This document shows, piece after piece, positions 20,074 through 31,100 of a stretch of DNA of 35,983 nt. The position numbers were made by a program, and so were the translations under genes. Numbering within the stretch: position 1 is the first letter of the stretch; each line of letters begins with the position of its first letter. Source of the DNA: Ettlia oleoabundans (taxonomy: Eukaryota > Chlorophyta > Chlorophyceae > Chlamydomonadales); NCBI GenBank assembly GCA_019693395.1, contig JAAMXP010000065.1, positions 1-35,983 of the forward strand, given 5' to 3'. Below the pieces are notes generated by a model. That model had not been told where the DNA came from. It saw nothing but the letters and a program-made list of their open reading frames with translations, and did no database searches.

Positions 20074-23000
20074 TCAGTGGATGCTGCAGTTGCCGTCTGC
20101 ATCGCATGCATCCAGGTTTGCCTGCCACGCCTTCTCCCAGTTGGCCACCCACTCCTTGGTGTCCCCTAGCTTGTACTTGTCCACCAACTTAGCCAGGCTG
20201 CAGCAGGCAGGAGGAGGGACAGGGGTGTTCAACATGGCAGGCAGACAGTATGATGAGTGGGCATGACACAACAGAGTTGGGGGGTGGTTGTAGTGCTGCT
20301 GTTACTGGGAGCAGGGCAGCACTGTCACAGTTGGGCAGGGTTGGGTGCACGCATCATCACGAGAGTCAATAACTGTAGTGATGTGAATGAGTGGCACTGC
20401 AATGAGTGAGCAGCAGGAAGTGCTGCAGAGGTAAGCCCCATCGTTGGTTGGGGTTGGGTTGGGTAGGGGCTGGTTGTTGGGCACACACACCTGTCAATAT
20501 CTGGGCGTACCACCTCAATGAGCCGCTCGTACTGCCACTTCTTCATGGGCCAGCCCTCAGGCTGAAGCAAGAAAGTTAAAACAAGGAGGAGCAGTTAGGA
20601 GGGCACAGGCGGTGTGGTGGATTTGCAGCCTGTATGTACAGACCTGTTACAGGTCTGCCTGACCGCTCGTAAATGAGCGTGCGCTGCAGAGGCTGGAGCT
20701 TGACGCAGCCGGTTCCAACGTGCCAAAGCAGCAACAGCACTGGCGCTGATAAAAGCAGGGCTATACCAGAGGCGCAGCAGGAATGCAGCACCCACCTCGC
20801 GGCCCAGGCGGTTGGCGCGCGTGTTGCTGTGGACCAGCTGGTTGGCGGGCAGCTCCGGATCCAGACCCAGGAAGCTGCGGGGAAGGTGGAGGCAGCAGTA
20901 CAGCACAAACATGTTACCAGAAACCAGCTTCAATGCACAAAGTCAGCAGTAAAAACGGGCCAAACAGGCTGGCTTGCAAGAACATTCCGTGGACTGATCG
21001 AGTTACCCACAGCGGCAAGAAGGTCCAGAGGACCTCCGCAACCAAGCAATCACTCTTCCATCACGCCAGCAACATCAATATTTTTTGCTTTTATAGTCCA
21101 GTTCCCACACACCACACCATACCACGCACCACTTGCACGCCCTGCAAGCCCGCCCCACCCCCCACCCACCCACCCACCCACAGGCCATGCCGCCCCAGGA
21201 AACCCACAGCAGTCAACAACCCTGACCGTGCCTCGCCCACCATCACGCCCAACAGTAACCAGGGTCACACCTCTTCACCGTCCTCAGGTGCTCCGCCTCC
21301 TTCTCCTCTGCAGTCAGGCTCTCGTACTGCAGCACCAGCAGCTGCTCTCGCGGGTACACATCCAGCCAGGACTGCAGCGGCGTGGTGTAGTTGTTCCACG
21401 GCAGCTCCAACTCCAGGCACTCAAACAGGGAATCGTGCCTGCAGCCAAAAGAACACAGACGAAAGCCGCAAATAAACATGAGACAGGAGAACATGCAGGC
21501 AGCACTCAAACAGGGAGTTGTGCCTGCGAAAAAAAGAAAGCACGGGAAATCAACTAAAGACAAAACCAAAATATGAGGACATACACGCAGCGCCCAACAG
21601 CTTACACAGGGTTGAACATGAAGCCTTCAGGCTCCACCAAAATTGCACAAGGAAACAAGCAGGGGTAGCACCCACCCAAACACCATACCGGGAGAGCAAA
21701 ACCAATGGGGGCAGGTGTTTGAGGAGGTGGTAGGCAGGCAGGCAGTCAGGCAGGCCGCCGAGCTTACTTGTTGAGGCAAGTGTACGTGTTTTTGTCCAGG
21801 TTGTGACCCAACATGGACAGGTAGCGGCTGCAGCCAGCAGGCGAGCAGGCACACAAGTCGGGGGCAAAGCAAGGGCGGCAGGTGAGGACAGGCAGCAGCT
21901 GCAGCAGGGGTGCAACTGGATGACAGCAAAGCAGGGCGGCACCCGTGCGGAGACCGTGGACAGGCTTGCGAGCGAACAGCAGGTTGCTGGCAGGCGGGAA
22001 ACAGTTCACCCCTCTCAAAGGCCCCGGCAGACAAAGAGGAGCGAACAGGAGGAGGGTGGCATAGCCCACCTGATGGGCTCGCGCAGGGAGGCAATCAGCT
22101 TGACCCAGGGGAACACCTGCGCCAGCATGCCAGTGTCAGGGGCAGCCACCATGTCGCTGGTGAGGCATCGGCAGCAAGGTGTGGTGAGAGGAAGCGTGCG
22201 AGCTGCCCACCGGTTTGAAGCGCAGCTGGAAAGTGGCAGTGACCGAGGTACAGTCAGGTAAAAGCGAGCGGCAATCATGGCGCTACAGGTTCCCAGGATA
22301 ACCAGCAACCCTCAGGATGCTGTGGCCGCAGTGCTGTTCTTGGGAACAGATGTGGAGACGTGGTGGTCAGGCCCGTGATAAAGCAGCAGCAGCGGCTGAA
22401 GACATGCACACTCTGAAGGGCGGCAACAAGAGTGCTTGGCAACGCCGCCGCTCATGTGCAAGCAGCACCAACGGCAGGGCAAAAACGAGGTGTTGCCACA
22501 TGCAGCAGAGAAATGACAGTCCACACCACACACGCGCAACGTGCCCCGATGTGGCGCAACGCACCCAGCTTGGCACAGCACAGCGCCCCTGCCCCGTCTG
22601 TTCAACCCACATTACTCCCATCACATCCCCGTCCTCTACACACGCTGCCCACCTCAAACAAGCTGCCTGCAAACGTGTGGCCCGAGGGTGTGCGGCGGTA
22701 CCCCTCCCTGGCGTAGTGGGTAGATGCCTCAAACATGGCTCGGCGCAGGTTGTGACGCAGAGCGCGGTCCAGGTGCAGCGTCTGCAAAGGCAGCAGAGGG
22801 GGATGGGTGGTTGGGGTGAAGGGCGTGGGGGTGGGGACGCTTAGGCCAGCATAGCAGGCACTAGCTGGGTTGACCCGCATGCAGGGCACAGTTTGACTCC
22901 GCCCCTGCGCCTCTCTGTGGCTCCGTTAGCAGCAGGCTCCCAGCACACCACGGCTGTTACAACAGGTCCCCACCTTGAAGGCCTTGCCTCCCCACGGCAG

Positions 23001-25308
23001 CCCACCCCTACCCCTGGGTAAGCCACCCAAGTGTGTTGCACCCAGCAACCCTACAGGACACCAGCATCCAAACCAGCAAACACCGCGCACCCACCCACCC
23101 ACACACCTGCTGGATGTATTCCTGCTGCTGCTCTGGCGAGCAGCCCAGCGCATCGTACTCGCAGTCGTAGCTGAAGAACTCAGGCTCCTGCGCGCGGTAG
23201 GGTCGGCAGGCAGCCGGCAGGAGATGTGAGAACAAGGTACAGACTCAAACAAGTGCAGAGAGGCCAAATGAGTCGATTACTGAGTGTGGTTCAAGCTGCT
23301 GATTGCAAAGTGAAAGCAACGCATACACGTATTGCATAGACGGAGGCATATCTGATGACAGCAACTGGAGCGTGTTGTGAGAAAAAGAAGACGGTGAGGA
23401 CAAGAGCAGGGGCTGGTGCAGCCAAGCCATCTGCCGCAACAAACTTTGATGCAGCAGAATTGAACTGAAACTCAACCACTTGAGGTAGTCATCTGATGGT
23501 AAAGGGAACACGGTTTTAATCACCCACCAAAACCAAAGCAAACAGCCAATCAACTCCGCAGGACTAACCTTCTCACTGGGGGTGACGACATTGGGGTGAC
23601 TGTTGAGGTGGTGGAACAAAGAGGTGGTGGCACATTTCTGCACAAGGGGGCTATGAGCAAGGCACGTATGCAGCCCCTTAAGTTTGCCAGGCAGGAAGGC
23701 AGCCAGGCAGGCAGCCAGGCAAANNNNNNNNNNNNNNNNNNNNNNNNNNNNNNNNNNNAATCAAGCCAGCAGAGCAGCCCAACGGTCGGCGGGTCGGCCG
23801 GCCGACAGGCGACAGTGTCTGCATAAGCCCAGCAGGTAGCGGGATGCCTTGGTTGGTTCAAAGTCGCACAGTACATTACTAAGCCCATGGTGAGACCTGC
23901 CCCGCGCCTCCTTCCTGCCCCCTGCCCCCGCCCCGCCGCGCGCCACCCACACACCACCACTACAAACACCCACACCACCACCACCCGCAAACCCACCCAT
24001 TCTCATTGAGCTCACCTGCCAGCCGATGATGAGGAAGTGCGGGAAGAGGAACTGGCCCGGGTGCCGCTCCTTGGCGGCCGCCTCCTTCAGACACGCCAGG
24101 GTGTCACAGCGCTGCAGGGCCAGCTGGTACGCAGACTTCTTACGCCGCTCGGGGCTGCTGCTGCTCGCCACATCCTGCTCCTGCTGCTGCTGGCCGCCCT
24201 CATCTTCTCCCTCTTCCTGCTGCGGGGGCTCATCGCTGTATTCCTCCTCTTCTCCACCAGTGTCCTCATTGTCAGCCGTTGCCTCGGTGCTTTCCTTTCC
24301 TCCTGCCTGCTCCCCCGCCTCCTCAACATCATCATTATCACCATCGCCCTCATCAGCGTCAGATCCCGTCTCTTGCCCACCATCCACATCGCTCTCACCA
24401 GCCCCCACATCTGTAGCTGTTTCTGTAGTGGTGGTTTCGGCTGTGTCAGCTGCATCGGCTGCATTGCCTTTAATAGTGCCCCCATCTTCCGTGGTAGCAG
24501 CAGGCTTTTCAGTGGCATCCTCATCTTGGCCGTCACCACCATCACTGTCACCTGCTACTTCCTGCGGCTTATGCTCCTCCACCTGCTGTAAAACTAGTTG
24601 CTGCTGCTCCCCATGCTGCGACTCCCGCTCCAACTTGCGATGCCGCTTCAATGGCCTGCAAGCGAGTGGGAAGGCAGGCCGACATAGGTTGGCAGCGGCA
24701 CACGCACGCAGGCTTGCAAGCAGGCAGGCAGACAAGGCAGGTAGGCACGCACATGTGACACAGGTGGCATTGCGCAACTGAATCTCCCTGTAGCCCTCCT
24801 TGCCAGCTCAAGCACCATGCCGCACCTCAACCCACCCCCCACAAACACCCAGGACACACGTGTGATGGTCCTCGATCTGGTGGTGCTGCCAGCCAGTCGC
24901 TAAGTTGCTGCTGCTGTTGAACACGGCCACAGAGAACATCACCGCCAGCGCCAGCGCCATGACCACCACGATGAACTGGCCATTCAGGCGGGCCCTGCAG
25001 CGGGGGTTTCGTGGCAGGCCAAGTTGTCAGCTGGGTGCTGGTGGGCGGTATGCCGGGACGCAGCAATCGGCCGGGAATTGCACTCTACGGCCTCTGGTTT
25101 GCTTGCCAAGGTGCTGGGTAGACCCTTGTGACTGGCATCCCAGTGTCTGCAACTGCCATCCATTGTCTGCATCTCACTTCTTGTCGGCATCTTTGCTTTG
25201 CAGCTCTGGCACGGCACCCAGCCAAAATGCCTCCTCCCCATTGTGTGCGCCGCCAGCGCGGTGGCGCGGGGTGCCCCCCAACTGGCCCTGCGGAGCCCCG
25301 CGTGGCAT
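20074..25308 (-). CDS. Golgi-type carbohydrate sulfotransferase (Sulfotransfer_1 fold)
   Basis: Transfers sulfate from PAPS, most likely to a polysaccharide or glycoprotein in the Golgi. Exons: 25308-25178, 24994-24860, 24655-24016, 23637-23569, 23187-23107, 22781-22653, 22156-22070, 21827-21768, 21438-21271, 20874-20796, 20561-20491, 20197-20074. About 591 residues are accounted for. Residues 51-69 are a signal anchor (FIVVVMALALAVMFSVAVF). Exon 3 adds a long acidic Glu/Asp/Thr stem. The PAPS 5'-phosphosulfate loop crosses a junction (PHFLIIGWQ|KCATTSLFHH), followed by PSEKEPEFF. The 3'-phosphate site is KLIASLREPISRYLSMLGHN, also split by an intron. The C-terminal half has SWLDVYPREQLLVLQYESL and FLGLDPELP. 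The phase between 22653 (phase 0) and 22156 (needs phase 2) does not match: a short exon of length 2 mod 3, expected to carry the usual TP-x-Y motif, is missing from my model. Confidence 0.88.
21419..21527. repeat. Duplicated exon/intron boundary (24-nt copies, 85 bp apart)
   Basis: Copies at 21419-21442 and 21504-21527 differ at 2 of 24 positions. The first contains the real acceptor and first codons of sulfotransferase exon 9 (HDSLFE). The second sits in the preceding intron and also has a pyrimidine-rich AG acceptor followed by near-identical coding bases. Confidence 0.85.
23724..23758. other. Assembly gap (35 N)
   Basis: Thirty-five undetermined bases lie inside the sulfotransferase intron between 23638 and 24015. 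They follow a GCAGG/CCAGG-type repeat (about 23689-23723), the likely cause of the gap. Both flanking exons are intact. Confidence 0.99.
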
Positions 25309-26370
25309 GTCTGGAGCGGGTGAGTATGCAAGGTCAAAAGCTCACTGCGCTAGTGGGGATGCGCTGCGCTTGTCCATTCGCCCGGGTCTCCCCAACCAAC
25401 CCACGCGTTTAGCCCGAAGCCGTTCGCAGTATAGCCGATGAGTGTTTGCAGTGCCGGTGCATTTAGATCCAGCACTAAGGGTTAGATTTGCGTCCTGCCG
25501 GGGCACCTTCCCAACCCTGAGGTGGAAGAAAACTCGCGAAAATGCGGCTTGTTACATCCATCATATTGTAGTTTGCGGTTGTTCAACGTCAGCTCACATC
25601 CCCAGGCACACCTTTCACGCGGTTGGAGTCGTGGATCGCATAAGTGAATGGCACAGCCGCTGCTGCCCAGCAGCTGCTGTAAGCAGCTTACCGTCAAGCG
25701 TGACAGTGCAGTACTGCAATAATATCATATCCAGGCATAGTATGGTTGCAAGAGCCCGGGTCTGCCGGCGTTCCACCACCACCGCACCACTGCCACCATC
25801 GCCCAACCATAGGCCACTAAGCGAGCACAGCACGCATTCATGTGAGTAATGGTCGTAGAGTGAGGATCTCAACAGACTGTTTGTGCTGGTTTACTTGGTT
25901 CGATGCAACATTGCAGTGAATCTGACTGCTAAACATCCATTGCTTGCTTGCAGGCATACTTGCACAAGCAACTTTGTGCAAAAACTGTTGCGTAGCTACT
26001 GCTTCCCGGAACAAAAGTGTTAAACCATCAAACTGGTGTTGGGCAAGGAAGGCAACAACAGGTACAACAGACATCACTACCGCTACGAGTCGAGTGCACT
26101 GATCACAACTGGGTGTGGTCATTTGAGGGCAGCGATGCCATCCCTTCGCAGCAGGAACAGGACAGCGACAGGATGCGCATGCACGATGACCCATACGGTT
26201 GCACATTTCGGGTCTTTTACGGAATTGCCAGCCAGCCACTTAGTTGCATCTTCAAGTAAATATGCATACGTGCTACTGACACTGCCACAGCCTTTTATCA
26301 CCCACTTGTTGAGACCAGTACAACAAGCTTGGTCCGGAAAGTGTGGACGTCAATACCTTGACATACTCTC
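25309..26370. other. Tandem intergenic region, FBXO21-like 3' end to sulfotransferase promoter
   Basis: About 1.06 kb between two minus-strand genes. The only minus-strand TGTAA seen is at 25552-25556, which would give the FBXO21-like mRNA a long 3' UTR of about 815 nt and leave about 240 bp for the sulfotransferase promoter. No conserved open frame was found. Confidence 0.5.
25552..25556 (-). terminator. Possible TGTAA polyadenylation signal of the FBXO21-like gene
   Basis: TTACA on plus equals TGTAA on minus, about 815 nt beyond the stop at 26371. It is the first copy found but is distant, so an unrecognised variant nearer the stop is possible. Confidence 0.3.
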
Positions 26371-28072
26371 TCAGTCTTCGGGCCAGCAATGGCGCATCCA
26401 GGCATTCAGCATGTAGCGGTCACAGGAAGGAGCCAGCGCTGAGAAGTAGCGGCCCACCTCAGGGTGCAGCGCAAACCCTGAAATGTAGGAGGAACCAGGC
26501 AGGCAGGGTAACAGGCAGATGAGGCAGAGGCTGTGGCAGCAGCAAGGCGATAACCGACAGCAGCGGAGCAGGATGCGATTGCACACGAAATGCAGATGGC
26601 TGCCACGAGTTTCCTGTAAGTTAAAAAAGCCGACCAGGGTTTCAATGGGTAGCTGCTGATGGGCAGGCATGCCACAACATACCAGCACTACACGACGCAG
26701 ATTTGCCAGGTATCACCTGCTCACTTACCCCACAGGCCCTCATAGCGGGGTCAACAGGCAGCAGCTGCTGCTGACATTGTGCCACCCTCACCTGGTTTGC
26801 TGGCATACAGTTGTGGCGGCAGGGGCTCTTTTTCAATGTTTTCCTGGGCCACATATGTGTAAACCTGGCCAGGGCGGTCCTCCGGGTCGGGCAGCACCCG
26901 GTAGAACGGCTGATGCCGGCCGCCTGGGAGCAAGGCAGAGGAGGGCAACGCGAGCAAGGAAGCAGCGGCGCGGGTGGGATGCAGTGCAGGCAGCGAGGTT
27001 AGTTGCAAGATCCAAGTCAGGATTGCTGCGGTTGCTGACAGCAACTGCCTCTTTGTGCGAAGGGGACTGTACGGCCTTATGTTGCCATGATTTATCAAGG
27101 TTAGAAAGCGTGTCATCTCGTGACACCAAATGCCAGTAAGCTTGCTCAACAGACGCCAAGCTCAGCAAACTGCGCAGATGCATGGCACAAAGCCCCCCCC
27201 ACCTGCCAGCCTGTCCACGCCCATCTGCTGCATCCACTCCTCGCTGGCCCGGCACTCAGGGTCCCAGCCAATGATCACGCCCCTGAGCCAGGTAGGACAA
27301 ACGGGCACAGCTGCAGCTTGGGAGACATGCAGGCAGTCATGCCAGCAGGCAGGCGGAGGCCGGCATGCAAGACGGGCTGGCGGATGAGACAGGCAACTCC
27401 GCACTGCGTCGAGACGCCAAGTTGCAAAGGCGATTGCTGCAGGCCGGCTGGTAGTTGTTGTGTGCAAGCATAGCGCGGTACAGCAGCACCAGGGAAACGC
27501 AGAAAGGAACTTCTGCCCAGAACGGTGGCATAAGCTGGGCGGGCTGCTTTTGGCGTGGTACTGCCGCAGCTACCGCCACAGCACCTGTAGTTGTACCGCC
27601 TGTGCCGCAGTACCTGCCCCACACGGAACAGCAAACCCTGCTCTGCAGCACGGCGATGGACCCTGCAACATACGCAGTGTTGATGTGATATGGTCCAGCC
27701 CTGGAGGGAATCGGCCCCAGCTGGGCAGCGTTCAGTCAATGTGGCCCTAACCTTGGCCCACCCCAAGTGAGGGCAGCAGTGAGCACAGCGCAGCAGATTT
27801 TAAGGCCACAGGGCGCATACAGTACTGCAGCAGTCAAGACAGAGAGCTGGAGTGCAGCACGGTGGCAGGGTCGGGGCCAAGGTGTCACCTCATCTGCTCC
27901 TCCACCTGCCTCTCTGCCGCCGCGTCTATCTCAGCAACCATGGAGCGCAGGGCATCCATGTGCATGGGGGCGGCATTGCCCAGCTGCACCTGATAAGGGC
28001 CCTCCAGCAGCTGCAGGCAATGCATCAGGTTGGCGCCACTTGATTGCCATATTCAGAAACAACCAGCATCGG

Positions 28073-28109
<37 letters not shown>

Positions 28110-31100
28110 TAGAATTTAGCCATGCAGGTGAGTTTCCGGGAAAAGAAAGCAGTGCCGATATGCAGAGCCGGCTGATGATGAGTTGTAAGGCGGGAACGCC
28201 TCGCCGCTGGGTGACTCATTACTGGTGTACGTTGCTCACATCAGACAGGAGTTGCGCAGCTTCGTGCAGCTGCTGGCACGCCATGCAGGCGTTGGCAGCA
28301 TCCACCACTGCACGCGTTCCATCTGCTGCACCAGCAAGAAAGAAGAGAAACAGGGAATGCAAGTGAAGTAGACGCCAGGGGCATGTGGGTGCTGCAGAGA
28401 AAGCTGCTCAGACTGCAACCTCCAGGGTGCTGGCTTGCCTGTTCCCTCCCCGGCTGCTGCCGCCATGAGCAGGGCCACCCCCTTGAGCTTCTCGTACTCG
28501 TCTTGCTCCCTGCGATGTATACTACACAGCAAGGATGCTTGTACATAACTACTCCTTGTTCAAGTTCAACAAATGTTCATAAAGCACCATCTAGCATACG
28601 TTCTGAGCGGTTGGGCGCTTGGCCGCAGCAGAAGGTGCTATTGCAAGTGTGACGGCATGGGCCTGGGGTTGGTGGGGCTGTGCCCTATATAGGCGGCCCA
28701 AGAGCAAGATAGCACACCCTTTGAAGCCGACTGGAAGAGGCAAGACAAATTAAAATGGTAAAGCTTTCAATCGCACAAAGCCAGTTGAGCTTGGTGCCAG
28801 GGATGGGCTAGCTGGCTGGCGGCGTGCCAACCTGTGTATGTGCAGCAGGTTGCGGCACTGCCGCAGCCAGCACTGCCAGGGAGGCATGACCTGCAGTGGA
28901 AAGCGGGCAAGTGCACGCGTGCTTGTTGGCGGTACAAGCTCCAGCACAACCAGGGACAGATGTAACTTGGCGACAGCTGCACAGGCTGGCAGGCAAACAG
29001 CTAGCAACGTAGGAAGCCGTGGCTTTGTGAGCACATTCCTCAGCTCGTCCCCTCAACCAGCAAGCAGCTAAAAGCCCAGCCATCAACAGGGAGCAGCCTA
29101 CAGAGGTTACTTCCAAAGCCAGATGGTCAAGCTAACAAAGCAACCGCTGGCAAGGTGGCATTTAAGCCCGCTGCTACGCGAACAAGCAATGCAGGCCCGC
29201 ACAGGGGTGCATTTACCTGGGAAGCCGTCACGCTGTGGTGGGCAGCAGGCAGGCCTAGGCCTTGCAGGAACACAGAAAACTCCGCCCTGCACCAGCACCA
29301 AACAGTGCAATACGTACATACAACCCCACTGTAAATATCACTGTAAGGTCCACAGCGGCACAGGCCAGATTCCGTATTAGGGAAGTGCGGCGATACTGAC
29401 AGCAATCAAGGGAGAGCAGCATGCGCTGCTGAGCAGCACAGCCGTGCATATTGTGCGAAACGAACTCCACAATGCGTGAGGGTCAACACCGGCCCAGCTT
29501 GGCCGGCCGTGACAGGGTGTGCTGTCGTGTCATGCTCCAACAACATGGGCCGGGTGACAGGCAGGTGAGTGCTGCAGCATTCCCCCGCTTCCCCCAGCGC
29601 CTCTGCACCTGCCTAACAGGCTTCCTGCCATTGACACTGCACAGCCAGCCCACCCCAGCCATCACTCACTCATCCATAATTTGTCCTTCGTTGAAAACGT
29701 CTATGTACCAGCAACGCTGCTCCCCCCTGCCTGCCCTTGCACCCCCCAGCTGGCCAAAAGGTGCTCCTCCGTCAGGGCCATCTGCCTGCAGCCCGATCCA
29801 GGATTCAAGCATTATGGACAACATGGAGGTAAAGTTCAAGAGCCACAGCTATACAGGAAGCAACAAGGACACAAACAGGAGGAAAAACACACAGCGCGAC
29901 GAACGGTGTGGGGCATGTACTTATACACAAGGTGTGCAGCGTAAGCACACCAACTTGTGGACATCAAATACCCGACTCTTTCAACCCTATCGGTCGCCCT
30001 GCACACCTGGCCCCCGTCTGCTTGCCCCCCTCGCCTGCCCTGCCACACCCACTCACCATTCCGCACACCACATGCATGGGCACATTCAACAACTTGACGG
30101 GCAGCCCGGCTCGGTTGCCAACCTGCAGGCATCAGCCCTGCAGCCCTTGGTCAAACAAGCCGGCGCCTATTGACACAAGCCAGTCCATGGGCTATAATGT
30201 TGGGCAAACACTAGGTTCAATTTGCAAGCTAGGGTTGCAAGTACAGTTGTGGCACCTGCAAGTTTCCACTGGCACACTTTGGCAAAGCCTCAGCACTGAT
30301 GTTTGCTGCATGCATGTTTTGTAACCCATTAGGAACCCCAACCCACAGCCACATTCTCCAGTCCTCAGCCATTGTTAACTACAAGTGCCAGCTCTTCCAG
30401 CTCATCTCGATACCTCAGCCTTACATGCACTCACCGCCGCATGTATCACCCCCAGGGAGACCGGGATTCCCTCCCTGCTGCTCAGCACGCTGTCCAGCAG
30501 GCTGTTGGGTGCATCGTAGTACCGCTCACGGTTGCCCTGCAGGCAGCCACACCGAAGCTGCGTACTGAGTGCAAGCCCATGCTGCTCACGGTGCTGTGCT
30601 AGAGAGATGTGTTTGGGTCATGGCGCCATGCAGCCATTCATTCGTTTGACACCTGTAGGCTGCGCAAGCACCGTCCACCCATGCATTCACCCGTCCTTAT
30701 GCACCATACCCTAGATCCAATTTCCCCCCACCTTCAGCTCCAGCCCGTATCCATCTGGCGGTGGGATGCTGGCAAAGTTGGGATGTCGTGCCGGCGGTCC
30801 AGGGCCAAACAGCAGCTGGCTCAGCAGGCGCAGCGCCGGCAGGCCACCATACACACCTGCATATGTCAAGGACCACACGCCCAACGGTGGAGCGGGAACT
30901 AGCACTGCATTAGAATGTCCAGGAAAGGTTTCGTTTGATTACCATTAGCAGAGGCAGCAGCAGTGCTGTCAAAAAGGGCGGCAGCTATGCGTACAGCTGC
31001 CATTGGTGCCGGTGGGGCCAGCAATGGCTGCTGGCAGCTGCTGATGTTCAACAAGCCATCAGTTGTTGGGCTGCCTGCCATTACTGCACTTTCCAGCCGG

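Noticed and set aside
20440..20472. GGGTTGGGTTGGG run as interstitial telomere repeat
   Set aside because: Too short and not the TTTAGGG or TTAGGG unit; it lies in a sulfotransferase intron.
24026..24781. Plus-strand Ser/Ala/Val-rich frame of 251 codons
   Set aside because: Antisense of the acidic stem exon of the sulfotransferase; no domain.
26371..27662. Separate small YccV/HspQ-like gene
   Set aside because: Exon phases continue without break into the SirB1-like and F-box exons, and the order matches FBXO21.
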